From NCBI GenBank assembly GCA_024305405.1, contig JAKNDB010000105.1, positions 310,001-374,000 on the forward strand: a DNA stretch of 64,000 nt. Reading direction: 5' to 3'. The stretch's first letter is position 1. Every line of letters starts with the position of its first letter. This stretch comes from Dirofilaria immitis (taxonomy: Eukaryota > Nematoda > Chromadorea > Rhabditida > Onchocercidae). The notes beneath the pieces are model-generated. The model was not told where the DNA came from. It was given only the letters and a program-made list of their open reading frames with translations, and made no database searches. Shown piece after piece: positions 39,501 through 53,357 of the stretch. The translations under genes were made by a program, and so were the position numbers.

Positions 39501-42500
39501 ATAGATTTAATTGATACTATTCCTAATTGTCAAAATACTTATTTCTGCTTCTGTGTTTTTTCTTGAACATCTTGCCAATTAAAACATTTATCTCAACCAG
39601 TATTTACTGATTAATTCTACTAGAAAAAATAGATGAAACGTAATGTAAACTTCAAGAACACAACATCTAGCATGCCTTAGTCTATAACTAAAAAATAGAT
39701 CGAAAATAGATAAAACTTAAAATAATCTTTAGTCCATTGCCGAATCCCAGAAAAATTAAAGACTGAATGCATTATTAACAGAGCGTTTTGGTAATGAAGT
39801 ATTGAATTCACTAGTTATAAAAATAATGTGCAAAATATATGATATACAAAATTTTTATGTACAAGATGACAAAAACATTTGTCCTTATTGTCTAGTTGAT
39901 AATATGAATTTTAAAGCATACCGGGCAAGTACTTTGTCCAGTTTGAAAGCAGCCAGTTCCATCATTATAAATACAACAGCCAGTTTTATTTTCTTCCATA
40001 TGGTCGGCTTTAACTTGCTCAAAAATTTTTGGATCCTCACGCATACAAGGTGTAAATTTAGCACCCAAATGTATCAAATCAGCCTCAAAAGCCAATGACT
40101 ACTCCAGCATTCAATGTGTACTTTTTTATAACATAAGGAATTTGTTAGCTGACCTGACTTTCAAAATAATGTGACCAATAGCTGCTGCTAAACTACCAAT
40201 GCCAGCATGTTTATGCGTGAGATACGACAATGCGGAATCGTTTCGAAGCAGTTTACAAGAATTAAATCAAAATTGGAATTCGACAACCAAACCGACTTCA
40301 AATTAAAAAAAAAAAGAGATATCAAAACCAATCATGAGTAAAAAAAATAACTTGAACTTACAAATTTCGGTCCAAACCAAACATTTTGCTGTACATAAAT
40401 ACTGACTCTCTTCAAAGTAACCGTGGTATGCAGCACATCAGCTGTCCTTTCCGTAAGACCGAATCCTCAAGGGCCAACTCCATAAGTATACAAACTGCCT
40501 ATAGTAACAAGTATTTGAACTGTCGTAATCCAATAGGTGAAGAAAGGTCTGCAAATAAAAAGATGAATTAAAAAGTCTTAGTTTCCTCAAAGCCTGAAAC
40601 AATCTAAATGAACCTCTTCACACATTCTCAGTCACCATGAAATCAAACTGCTTAATGTTAACTTAGGTTATTTTAAATCAGTAGAATCATTTCCATTCAT
40701 TTTAAACCATTTTGCTAATCAAACATACCTACAGTCAATATAAGTATCTTCATTCAGTCGATAAATATCATTTCTATAAGTTCGCTGAAAATATTTTCGC
40801 CATATTCCAAAACCACTACCAAAATGTCGACGATGTGAAACATAATATTTCTTCGATTTCAACTCACTGCATATCGTCTGAAAATAATGCCATGATTTAT
40901 ACGAAAAACAATGTGTTGTAAAATCTCATTTAAATAAGTCTCAATTATTTTGATTTGGATTCTCCATTATTATTAATTATTATTAACGCAAGGATTAGTG
41001 TATAAGATGAAGCAAGTTTCTTTCATTTCATTTTTTAAATAAATGATACACACAGTGCTGACAAACAGCATTTTCAAACTAAATGAACTCACATCCAACA
41101 TCCTCTTTCGTACATTTCTGCAAGTTGCTATAGTTTTTTTCGTTGTTTTCTCATCAGCAGCTTGGATGTTTTGCAACAACCATTCCTAAAATAACTTGAA
41201 AACAATTGAATTCCGGAAACTTTTGAAAGTGTTGTATAAATCAAATATAAAGAGGGTTTTTCTTACTTTCGGACTTGAAAAGGCATTGCGTAAGCATGCA
41301 AACGATGTTGACTTCTCCTGAAAAACAAATAGATTGTAGACGGAAATGAGATATAATATTCAAAATAGAATATCTTTTGAAATCTTTCTCAGCTATGAAA
41401 AGGGAAGCAAATTCTTTAATCCTAATACAAAACAAATAGGACAAACACAAAGAATTTTACAGATAAGCTTTGTACATCATTAATAAATCAGAGATTTATC
41501 CTCCTTGCATTAAGCACTTAATAAAGAAATTGAAATTTCCTGATAAAATTCTAATTTAATTTGAAATATTAATTAATGAATTAAACGTCATAACTTAATA
41601 GCTAAAGTTCAAAATACAAAAGATAATAAAAAGGGAATTTCTTACACCTTCTAATTCCAATAAATTTTTGCACTAGCTTATTTTTTGTAAATGGAAAGAA
41701 TAAAAACAGAATGATTTAACAAGTGCAGCAAAAAAATATATGATCAAAATCAATACCATTATCAAAGCTTTAAACATCTAACATGATACCGCTAAAAAGC
41801 AAACAAATCAGAAAATAATTAAAAGAGAGAGAAAAAAGAAACGAAATATAATTGAGAAACTAAAAAAAATTTGTCCAGATTTGACGAAACTTAATAGTGC
41901 TTAATAATTAATAGTGCAACGAAATAGATATAACTCCAAGACTTCACTTGGGAAACAAAAAAGATTAAATTAACACAACGAAGATAAAGTCAATAAGATT
42001 AACAATGCTGGAAATGAATAAATGTATAAAAAAAAATACCACTATAACAAATAATATTCCACTATTTACTTGCATAAATTGCATGCTTTAAAAAATACCT
42101 GATTTAGAAGTCATTAGTCCTGATGAATTAAAAATTATTAAGGTTTTAAATCACAAAATATTTTTCTTGCATAATTTCAAGTTCGGGAGCACACTTTTTA
42201 AAATTTCCGGCAGATAATTAACGTCGTTACTTTTGGAACAGTAAACTTCCAACTGTGACTATTCGATTCTAAAAACCTGCTTCATTCATTAAGCAAGTCT
42301 CAGAAAAACAGTCAGTATGAGTATGTTTTATGAAGGTATTTTAAGACAATACGTACAAAAATGATGGTTCAAAGATGTTGCAACTAATTTTTTTACCTCC
42401 TTCGAACAATGCAGCTGCGTTTTCTGTGCTTGAAATCCATCCATCTTTCCTACTTTTTTACGAAAGTTTCCCTTGCCATCTCCCAAAGGATCGTCTTCAG

Positions 42501-45500
42501 AATAGGACTTCAAGATATTAAATAACGAAATTTAGAAAATACAACAAGAAAAAATATAAATGTCCGATAAAATTTTTAAAAACCACTATTCGTTTAAATA
42601 TTGAAAAATTTCTTTTAATTCAAAAACAAATTCTGGAACGATTCATTAATATCCAAAAATCTTATAAAGAGGAATACATAAATTCCAATAAGTTACATAA
42701 CTGATTCACTCAATATATAAAATACCAGAGCAGAGAAAATTACCTCCTTAAATCTTGTTATAGATGAAAATCTCTTGTCCCATAATTCCTGACAACGATG
42801 AATATGTAAAGGATTCGTTCGCCCGCCTGAACAAAGAAAGCAGAAAATTTATTAATTCTCATTTCAGTTTTTTTCACTCCAAAAACTGTTGAATAGTCAT
42901 TTACTTTATAATTCCAAAATTGCGCTTTACGCTAAAGCACACTGCTTTCATTATAGTCCGTCTGCTTCAGAACAAAGCTAATTTATATTATCAAAAACAC
43001 ATAGCCTTCACGAATAGCGATATACTAACATCTAATACTTCCAATTTCAATCCACCTCTCATTTTAAATTTCTATTCATGCGTTGTATTTCAAAATTTTT
43101 TACTTTTTACTAATTTTTTTGTTTCTTTTCATAAATATCGTCATTATTTTAATCGTGATTCAGTTTAGTAATATTTCTGCTTTCAGTAACTCAAATACAT
43201 TACGCATGGTAATTTAATCTTCCTTTTCTATGTTTATCTTATAACTCTTTAAAAATTAGTATTCATTTATAAAAGTTATGTAGTAATAATGGTGTTTTCT
43301 CTGAAGTGCAGAACTGATAGTAGTCTTTATAAAAATAAAAAAACTTTTCAGTATACAAGATAAAATTGCAGGCGGACGCGAGACCAACAAAAATTGAAAT
43401 GCGCAAACAAGAATACCTCGTTCGCTATCAGGAATATTGGACGAAATTGTCGGTGAAATATAATCAAAAATACTTCATTCTCTACAGACTTTATATCTGA
43501 TAATGTTGTAGACCTCTTCAAATATCCCATAATTAGTACAGATTAAGTATTGAACCTTTTGTCTTTTCTCTCGCTCTCAGTTTCCTCTTTTATTATAGTT
43601 CTAGTTTCTAAATTTTGTTTCAAAATTCAAAGCGAGATTCCTGAAAATATTCTGATAGGCATATTAAAATGCTTGAAATTTTCTTTATAATGATTAAATT
43701 TCGTTTCCAATTTAGGATTTGAAGAACCATAAAAAACATATACCTTGTCTTCCACAACTTCGTGTTCAATAACAGTTTGTGCTTGAATTCTTGACTTCAC
43801 AGTAGAAGTTGTACCATATTTTTTCAAATCTGAAGACAGTGGAGGTTCTTTTTGACCAATGACTTTCCTCGGCATTGGAACGAGTGCAGTAGCTTCTACC
43901 TCTGACGAAAAGTGAATTATTGAGCAATTCTGAAAATTGCTTATGCTAGACCACTTCATCAACTTGGAATAATTTAAATCAATCTAAAGCACGGCATCAA
44001 GATTTTCAGTATAAAAATAAGACTTTTCAAGGTACTTACCTCTTTAAATAAGAAAGTCTCAATTTCTTTTTCATTTTGTCTTTTAGGTTCACTCGAATTC
44101 ATCATATTATGGTTTTCAGAACTACCTTTCACAACCGCTAGCACATTTTTTGCTATAAAAATAAATATGGCATATTGTTGAGAAACAAGAAGTTCAATAA
44201 AATCTTAATGCCAAAAACATGCATTTCAATAACTTGAAAATTCTTGACTACCTTTGAGAAAAAATCAAAATTTCAGAATCAGTATATAACTCCCCAAGAA
44301 TTTAGAAAGTAACGGGAATTCGAAATTACAGTAGAAAGAATTTATTTTCATATCATAATATGCAGTCAAAGACGTAAAAATTATTTGAACCAAATTGAAA
44401 GTGCACAACTTTACAGTTACATATTAATTAAACAGTAAAGCTTGTAAAAACTAAAAAATTTAGCAATCTTTTGGGAATTGTAGCAAATTGGTAAATCAGT
44501 TAATGTTTTGTCGAAGTTGTTCTTACCAGCAAATACGTCTCCAGTTCTGATGTGAGAAATGTTTCCAGTCTGCCGAACTGAAAATGGTGCAAAACTGCCT
44601 GATATTGATCGACCACGTTTCGCTGTGGCAGAGACCTTTTCAGGTCTTAAAGTCCCTCTTGAAATAGAAAACAAATTACGAGAAAGAAGCTTGAAAATCA
44701 TTGAAAAAGAAATCGTTTGATAAAAGTCATAGATTTAAAATCTCTAAATCTCTAAATACCACCCACTATTTTTTCTAAATCCACACACTTCAAAATTAGG
44801 GAAAAAACGAGCTATTTTAATAATTTTAAAACAATCACTATTTGTTCAAGGACTGTTTCATAGAGCTAGTGCAATGGATCTTTTATTACGGTTACCATTA
44901 TTAAAGCTCGTTGTCACAACTCATAATGATGCCATCAGTAATGGTTTAGACACGATTTAGTTTCTATTACACAACATAACAATATAAGCTTGCATATATC
45001 GTTAATGATAATTCGACAATCATAACAACGCATCCCATAAAGCCCAAAAGTTAAACTTAACGTCAAAGGTCAAATTTAATAAATATTATGGCATGAACTT
45101 AAAATTGCAACCTTTGTATTATCGAAGAAATTCTATCAGAAACCATTTTCATAACACTATCACGTCGTTCCAGGCATTGCTGACTAAGTTGGCTTCCACA
45201 GCATTCTATAGATTTATTTCTAGAAAATGTTTCCTGAAAATTAATCTTTTGAAAGGAAAAAAATTTGTGCAATGACCAAAGTTAAAAATAAACTTTTTTG
45301 AGAAAGTGTTTTGTGAATAACTGAAAGAAAGTTCAAGATTTCGTTTATTGCTTTTTTTTCCATCCTAGTGAATAATTGTAATTCATAGCTTTCGTAGTTC
45401 CTTTACTACAATATTTCAAATCTTACAGCAGTACTAGCTGAGGATGTCATAAATACAGCCTCACGTATTTCGCTCTGTGGTGTTATACTCTTTGATGGTG

Positions 45501-46974
45501 ATGGCACATCGCTGAGGTCATCAAGAATTGAAGCAACATCTGAATGATAATTATTTCTACTGTAATAATTTCGAATTATCATTATTTCTGCCATAATAAT
45601 TTTGAAAACTCATACATGCTACAAATTTGAAAATTTACATTTAAACTTCCGAAAGCTAATCAACGAATCAGTATTTGTAAGCAGACTGGAAAAAGCAGAA
45701 CAAGATTAAGATTAATAAATAACTTTTGGATTACAGATTGTATTATTCAAAAAATTACAACTATTGTATGTCACTGTGATCTTTTACGAATAAAATTACT
45801 GTCAGGCCTAGTACTTCACAAGCATGACTACTCTAAAACAACTGTTACAACATGCTTTGTGATTTTAATGCCCTCATCATGATATCTTTAGCATTTCCAT
45901 AATGTCTACAAATGAATCGTAATCGGCGACAACTCCATTTTTGATCTTTAAGCGCATCAATTGATAATTGATAACTTTTCGACGATGGAACTCCAAAAAC
46001 TTCACCGTCCCGTTTGAGATCGTGTCCCGAATACTGAAATGCATTACTCAGATTGAAAAATAAAAGTTATTTATCCAAAAATATAAGTAAAGCTTCTCAT
46101 GTCCAAAGCAAAATTAAAATTATTTTATTTCTTGCAGTTATTATCAAATACTTTAACGTCTATCTATAAATATGGACAAGATTAATTCAATCTAAAAAAA
46201 TAAAATTTAAATCAGTAAAACTTCATAGAAAGTAAGGTTTAAGAATACTATGCATTAATTTTTTTTTTTGATGTGACAAAAATTTATATCGAAAAACGAA
46301 AGATTACATAAATAGTGCGGTATAAACAAACGTGGAAAACAGTATTCTTTGCGGTATAAACAAACGTGAAAACAGTATTCTCAACAATACAAAAAATGTT
46401 CCTCAAGAACCAAATTTGAGAGATGCTGAAATTCTAAATGTTAAAATACAAAAACTTACCTTTGTGCACGATTTAAAAATGGACAGCTTCTTGATTTCTT
46501 TAATGTATTAGAAGACGATGAAGGAAATTGTGCATCCTGTAATTCATTTAAATAGTAACTGGTTAGATGCAGAGAAAAAAGAAAAACACGTTGAACCATT
46601 ATTCAACAATTTATTTCTGAAAACAATACCTCAAACTTTGTGAATATAATTAAAGAACTACTATGTACTTATTCTTTACATCGATTATTTCAAAAGATAA
46701 CTATATGCAGTAAACCATGATGATTAATAAATTCCAAGACTTCTTGTCTTGAAACTTTGTAAACTGGGTACATTAAGGTGTTTGGCAAAGATTCACATGT
46801 ACATACGAATGGTGTAGAAACGAAATAAACTGCTGGAGTGCTCAGACCCTTGATAAGCTTCTGTTGCGTTGGTCTTGAACCTATATTTGCACCTTCCGAT
46901 ACATCAGTGTCATATCTGGCATTAATATTTTTCAATGGAAGCGACAGACGGGAACGATTTGGTGTATCAGACAT
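36600..46974 (-). CDS. Inactive rhomboid (iRhom, RHBDF1/2 family)
   Basis: iRhoms are ER/Golgi membrane pseudoproteases that escort clients such as ADAM17. About 23 exons were traced, most with agreeing phases: 46974-about 46740, 46460-46536, about 45850-46033, 45427-45539, 44527-44689, 44040-44152, 43744-43929, 43417-43515, 42744-42826, 42397-42507, 41267-41317, 41093-41185, 40729-40877, 40362-40548, 39922-40098, 39257-39345, 39100-39163, 38753-38923, 38154-38254, 37884-38034, 37651-37721, 37333-37472 and 36600-36826. Family marks: [18 protein letters not shown] (TM1); loop motifs [52 protein letters not shown]; core [24 protein letters not shown] replacing the GxSG serine motif, [12 protein letters not shown]; end YTDHFCDN. 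The N-terminal cytosolic part starts [13 protein letters not shown]. An in-frame TGA lies at 40467-40469, and two exons need one extra base in short runs. Confidence 0.93.
46316..46381. repeat. Tandem duplication of a 32-33-bp unit in an iRhom intron
   Basis: Two adjacent copies of tgcggtataaacaaacgtg followed by gaaaacagtattct (46316-46348 and 46350-46381). The second copy has lost one G. This is a recent slippage or repair duplication in the intron between iRhom exons 46033 and 46460. Confidence 0.9.
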
Positions 46975-48505
46975 TCTTTTTCATTTAAATTCCTCAAACT
47001 GAAAATATTCTCAGAAATATTACATTCCAATGAAATAATTAAATCGAAGTAATCAATGAAATTTATATATGACACTGAGAAATGAATAATTTATGAACTT
47101 ATCATAAAAAGTTGTTATAAGACTTCCATGTTAAGAATTTGAGAAAAAAAAGAAAAATTTCAAATATTTCCCAGTAAAACAGATGGTTAATTCATAATGA
47201 GTGTTCGATATCTGATTGAAAAAAGATCGAAGCTGTAAATTATTTTCTGGAATGATTTCATAAAAAGAGATTAGTGGGAGAAATGAAAAAATGCTGGAAA
47301 AAATTTATAGAAAATTAGCGGTAGAAAACAGTAAGTAAATATATAAATGTTGAAAATATCAAGCATAGGAGAAGGCAAACGACCATAGATTTTAATGGAC
47401 AAGTCTGGTAGTGAACACAAAACCTATCATGAAGCGAAGAAGTAAAAACGACGGCAAAAATGCGTCAACGACAGTTCGTCTAAGTATCCATCTAGATTCC
47501 ACGATGGCCCGTTATATTTAATTCAATCATCTCTTCCTTGTCTTATTTTGTTGTGGATCTTTTATTGATGTGGCTTCCTTTCCCGGCTGTGTTCTGTATG
47601 TTTCTTAATCGCTATCATTATCATTCTTATTGTCAAATTGTGTTGTTATCAATATTATGTCATCAAAACTATTATCTTTGTGGTCTTCCATAACCATTCC
47701 GTCGTTATCGTCCCTGTCACTTACTTTCATTATTGCAGTTGTTAATTTCATTATTATTATCATCATCATCACTATTACATCGCTATTATCATTACGCATA
47801 TCATTACCATCACCATTATCATATCGCTGCCACTATTACTATCATGTCACTAATGCTATCATAATATAATCCGACCGGTCATTTGATATAATATATATTT
47901 TCCGGTGGATTGAAAAAGGTTCCATTGTGCTGATTAAATCACTATTTAGGAATGTAAAGAGTACTAATTCCTTATTTTGGGATGAAGATACTGAAGCTGA
48001 ATTGTTTTCACAGAAATATATATGATATTCGAATGTTATGCACTTATAAACCACGGACATCAAAAGGTTAGTCTCTTTGTTTTTATCTCATTTCAAAAAT
48101 TAGCTCTCGTGTTGCATACCAGTTATGACATTTCTTTACCAAACCATATATAGAATGATTTTATCTGTATATGACTTATTCGCTCAAAGGATAACAAATT
48201 AAATTACGAGTCCTTATGACTTATTGTATTTTTGAATATTTGCTTCCTAATCGACACTTGTTTTTTGATATCGTGAAGTGGACTTCCAAGCTTCTTTGAC
48301 AATTCCAGTATCATAAGTTTTTTCTTTGATTTTATGGTATCAACTGGCATTACCTCAATAGAAAAAAATCAAATTTAATATCATAATGTGCATACATATT
48401 CAGAAATGATTATCTGAGATAACCGCTCATTTTTTTTTCGGAGAATTGCCGAAAAGAAATCTTTTTAAAAATTAAATTTTCCAGTAATTGTTAAAGAATT
48501 TTCAG
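46975..48505. promoter_or_regulatory. Divergent upstream region between iRhom and mtEFG2
   Basis: The iRhom start codon faces left and the first visible mtEFG2 exon faces right, so both promoters should lie in this 1.5-kb stretch. The 5' presequence exon of mtEFG2 should also lie here, because exon 48506 starts in mid-codon with no ATG. Imperfect ATT/ATC repeats occupy about 47730-47860. I could not identify specific promoter motifs. Confidence 0.55.
47735..47860. repeat. Imperfect ATT/ATC trinucleotide repeat
   Basis: Runs of cattattattatcatcatc and related triplets with interruptions. They create open frames on both strands with low-complexity protein (Ile/Ser on plus, Asp/Met/Asn on minus) that I regard as artefacts. 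Confidence 0.8.
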
Positions 48506-51500
48506 TTTATTATCAAAATTATATTGATGCAGTTCAAGTAGAATTCATCCATTTACGTTCAGCTTCGAATAAGACAGTAGATTTGAATGTGGATCCGAAA
48601 TTTATACGTAATATTGGCATTATTGCGCATGTTGATGCCGGAAAGACGACGCTCACGGAACGCTTATTATATCTTGCTGGTGCAACACAGTTTTTAGGAA
48701 ATGTTGATTCTGGTCTGCTCTTATTTTTCTTAAGTTTATACCTGTTTCTTCCCGTAAACGTATAAGTAATTATTAAATTATATATTTGGAATCTAAAGCA
48801 TATATTCGGAGTAAGTATATTTTGAATCTAAAGGCTAAGAAACTGACAATTTCAGGAAATACTGTAACGGATTTTATGGAATTAGAACGTGAACGAGGTA
48901 TTACAATACAGTCTGCAGCAATAACATTATTTTGGAAAAAACATAGAATTAATTTAATTGATACTCCTGGACATGTTGATTTCACTTTAGAAGTATGAGT
49001 ACTCTAAATGAAATTCAATTCTCATTCAGTATGCTGATTAGATCATAAACTGAAATTAGCTCTTGACTTGCATAAAATAATTTAGGAAACATAAAAATTC
49101 GTGGGACATTTCTTTAATTTTAATTCCAAATCATTTTTTTGTCCATCATTAAGCTACCTGTTTATTTTGAGGTTGAAAGATGTCTTCGGGTGTTAGATGG
49201 TGCTGTGACTGTCTTAGATGCATCAGCCGGTGTACAGGCACAAACTATAGCAGTATGGCGACAAGCAAAGAAATTTTCCATTCCATCGGTTTTTTTTAAA
49301 TAAAATGGATAAACAAGCTGCGAATTTTTGCAAATCTGTTGATTCAATAACAGAGAGATTAGGATTGAAAAATCCTATCAACGTATGTTTTTTGACTGCT
49401 CAAATTCATATCATAATTTTAACAAGCTAAACACATGCCTTTTTTGTTTCTTTAACTAATTTGATGTAAAATGTATTGCGTTTCTTTAGATGAAGCCGAT
49501 TTTTTAAGATTTGTATACCCATTGCATGTAAAGACAAGCATATTGTGGCAATTGTGGATGTAATCAACAAGCGTTATTTGAATTTTGATTCAGCTGATGA
49601 AGTACGGTGGGCCGATTTGAAAGAGAATTGTTCTTAGTGAGTTTCTTCTGTCGTGAAATTTATTGCACGCCTTATATAGATATATATATTTCTTTACATA
49701 GTGATTGGGGAATAATATGAAAATCTCTCTCGTCTTCATCTCCCTCTTCTCTACATTATTTCCTCCCAGAAAAAAACTGTAATATACTTACGAATTGTTT
49801 CATGTTTAGTTTTGAACAAATGATGGCTGCTCGAGAAGAAATGTTCTCAAGATTGGTGGATTTGGATGATCATTTTGCTGAAATATTTTTGGAAACCAGC
49901 AGTGAAGATGATTCTCTGAATGTAGAAGCACTTAATGCTATGAGACGACTTACGCTTACTTATCAGATTATTCCGGTAGCTTGTGGATCAGCATTAAGGC
50001 AGGTGATATCATGATCTCACTGTTCAGAGTGTAATAAAAATGTTACAGCAATAGTTTTGTAGATGTACACAAAGTGTCAGTCCAATTCTCGATTTGGTCG
50101 TCAGCTGTTTGCCATGTCCGACAGAGATGAATAGTTTCGTTAATAAAGTCTTTGGCAATGATTTAAGTGCCTTGGTATTTAAGGTTCGTTTATATTGATT
50201 TAATTTTTTACTCTCAACTACATATATATAGAAGATTTTCCATATCTTTTCTTCAAAATAATTTATATCTGTTATCGATATCTCTGTTTGAATCATCTTA
50301 TTCAAAGCAATTGGTTTTTAATCAGGAAGTTTTCACTTTTTGTTGTTCACTGAACTAAATTATTTTATTACATTAACAGACTTTTCTTCTAAATTATTTT
50401 ATTACATTAACAGACACAAAAACTTTCATTATTCTATATCACACAGTTTTGAATGTGGATAAATAATATCAAGTCGACCAAACTCCCATATATATTTGAT
50501 AATTGGCCTATAAATTATAAAAAATTTTCGATTCGTTTTAAGCAGAAAAAAATTTATCAACGTGCTATTGCGCTTTATTCATCTGTTCAGATTATATGTT
50601 GTAGATTAGACATGATGAAAGGCTTGGACAACTAATCTATGCACGTGTATATACCGGCGAAATCAAAAATATGGATTTTTATATAATGCCAATAAGGACA
50701 ACATAGAAAACAAATTTAATGTTTATATTCCACATAGTGATCAACTCCAATTGACTTCGTCTGTCAAGGTTCTTATCGATAATATGAGTTCTTTTGTTAT
50801 TGTTTACTAATTTTTGATTTTGAAATATTTCTTGATTGGGTTATTCAAACTCATGTGATTTCTAGATTCGTTCACTCTTTCTTAACTTTTTCATATTTTT
50901 GATTGCAAACTTTTTCTGCTTTCCTGTAATAAATTTGAAAAATATCTCATGTTATGTTTTTTATGAAAGATATGTTATTCCAGGCAGGAAATATTGCTGT
51001 TTTAACGGGCATGAAATCTACAACTACAAGTGATACACTTGTTGCAAGTAAAAAAGCGGCTGAAATGGCAAGTGAAAGGCGTCGGAAGCTGACCGATGAT
51101 GATCTTGACGGGGCTTGTAATTTATTCTTCCAAACTGTAAATTTGATTTCTTAGTGGAATTTAGAGAATTTTTATATAAATTTTATTATTCTCATGAGAT
51201 TTTAAAAATTTTGAGATATGTGATAGATACGATCTAGATTTTAATCAATTTTTATTTAATTCTCGAAAAACAGAAGACTCGCGATTTTAAAGACTGCAGG
51301 TCATCTTGGACATTCAGCTGATCCCCTAAAATCTATTTTGATAGCAGGAATTGAAGCACCTGATCCAGTTTATTTTTGCAATATTGAGGCACCGTCTGAA
51401 GCATCTAATGTGAAGTTTGAAAAGGCAAGAATTTAGATGGTTATTCGCTCATTTCTGTACATTAAATGGAATTCCATGAAAATTTCTAAAATTCAGTTCT

Positions 51501-53357
51501 AAGTTTTTCATTTCTGATTCAAGGTTTCTGTTAATATAATAAATTTTGAAGCTAATTCAAAACTTCTTGTTTATTATTTTATTTTTGAGTTAAATAATTT
51601 AAGCTCACAACATACAATCCTACATTAAAAATGTGATTCAATTGCTATTTCTGAATTGAATGCTTCATAGGCATTGCAAGAGCTAGCAATAGAAGATCCG
51701 TCCTTGCAAGTACGAAATGACAATGAATTAGGTCAAACGATTATTGGTGCAATGGGAGAACTACACATTGAAGTTATCAGGATAGATTACAACGTGATTA
51801 TGGCCTGAATGTTTTCGTAGGGTCATTGCAGGTTTTGAATCCTTCCTTTGTTCAAATATTAAAAGATAAGAAATAAGCTGTAGAACAATTTCGCAGTTCA
51901 AAATTAAAATTTAAGTTTTCTACTGATATATTTAATAAAATTTTGTTAAGGTGGCTTATCACGAAGTCATTAATAATGAAGTTACAAATACCACAGTTTT
52001 GAATGCTACATTTGATGGTAGTAAACTAAAACACGAGTGCAGGATTACTTTTATCATTAAACCGAGTAAAGATAGCGGAAAATTCAAGCAGGTTTGCTTA
52101 TTATTTCGCATGATAAAGTGGGAATGTAAAATGGACATGTTGATTTGTAAGTATGTTAAAAATGTTTTCTGTAACTTTTGCATTGTATTCATAATTTTAA
52201 TTTCTTTTGAAAGACGAACAGTCCTCAATATGTCTATCTTTTAAAGTATTGATATTTTTGTAAAATTCTTTTTAAGTATTGCTAACATCATTATCTAAAA
52301 TGCTCATCAGATCAGCGAAATATAAACTACTGTGCTTCATATTGTGACAGACATCACAGTGATTATATCTTGAAATTTTCTGATTTGATTAGAATTAAAC
52401 TACAAATATTGAATAGAGATATTTGCGGCATTTATTCCTTCCCGTTATTGAAGAAATTATTAGTTAACCATTAACTGATGAAATTTCCTCATTTATGTAA
52501 TACTTCTGTTTGAAATCGAGATATTAAAATAACAGAATACAAACATTACTGAAAAATTTAGTTGAATGTTTCTTCTTGGATAGCGCAGTTGCCCTTGATT
52601 GTGGTCAAATGTTTTTCTGTCGAAAAATGTTCATTATCTAAATAACTGGTTTTAGTCTGTGCTGGTAAAGTGTGAATGCGAGAATCATTAGAAGAGCTTA
52701 TTTTAGGTTGTGGTACTTTTGGATGATAATAATGAACACGCTGGTGTTGGTATACATGAAAAGTGGCTGGATGCAATTAATGAAGGTTGTACTAATGCTC
52801 TGTGCACAGGACCACGTGCTGGTTTCACTGTTTATGATGTTGCTGTAATACTAACAGATTTCGTAACCAGCGGAAAGCGTTTAAATCCTGCGATAATATC
52901 TGCTACTGCCAGTAAGTGTGTAACTGAAGCTTTACAAAAAGCAGATATACATTTGTTGGAGCCTATAATGAATATCGAGGTTATATTTTAATTTTTTCTT
53001 TTTTTTCATCTTTAAAATTGCTGAAATTTTAGAAGTAGATGAAAATAAGTTTGCACTACGCGCACTGAATATAAATATTAAATTAAATGCAGTAAATCTT
53101 TTTTTTTTTCGAATATTTGTCTATTTTAGATAGTGACAACAAATAAAAAGTACGCAGATATGACGCTGCAAGAAGTGTACAAGCGAAGAGGCATTTTATC
53201 AGAATCTGGGACAGAATGTATCGGTGATTCCTATGTTATTCGATGTATTATGCCTCTTGCTGAATTGCAAGGATTTTCCAAAAATATTCGAATAATAACT
53301 TCTGGACATGCAAGTATTCACGTGGAAGTGGGTGGATATCAAAACATAAGCGAATAA
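48506..53357 (+). CDS. GFM2: Mitochondrial elongation factor G2 (GFM2, ribosome recycling GTPase)
   Basis: mtEFG2 splits mitochondrial ribosomes after termination, together with the recycling factor. Exons: 48506-48712, 48856-48992, 49172-49382, 49490-49636, 49810-50002, about 50060-50183, 50605-50768, 50984-about 51116, 51274-51424, 51671-51831, 51951-52091, 52707-52979 and 53130-53357 (TAA). GTPase motifs: G1 [10 protein letters not shown]2 RERGITI, G3 DTPGHVDF, G4 [17 protein letters not shown] and [19 protein letters not shown] favour EFG2. Later domains show [32 protein letters not shown] and a C-terminal domain ending [10 protein letters not shown]. The presequence exon with the start codon is not seen. 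Runs at 49290-49297, 49500-49505, 50676-50680 and 51780-51781 break the frame; exon 51274-51424 ends at a GC donor. Borders near 50003-50060 and 51116 are uncertain. Confidence 0.93.
50355..50415. repeat. Two 27-bp direct repeats in an mtEFG2 intron
   Basis: ctaaattattttattacatt plus aacagac occurs at 50355-50381 and again at 50389-50415, separated by 7 bp. It lies in the intron between exons ending 50183 and starting 50605. Confidence 0.9.

Noticed and set aside
47605..47869. Overlapping Asp/Met-rich and Ile/Ser-rich proteins
   Set aside because: They arise from the ATT/ATC repeat on both strands.
52558..52776. Minus-strand 72-residue protein rich in His and Pro
   Set aside because: It overlaps the mtEFG2 exon 52707-52979 antisense and extends into an intron; it is a shadow.
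48506..53357. mtEFG2 as a decayed pseudogene, because of several frame breaks
   Set aside because: All GTPase motifs are intact, splice sites are kept, most breaks are the same small run-length type, and unrelated neighbouring genes show the same pattern. Assembly error is more likely.
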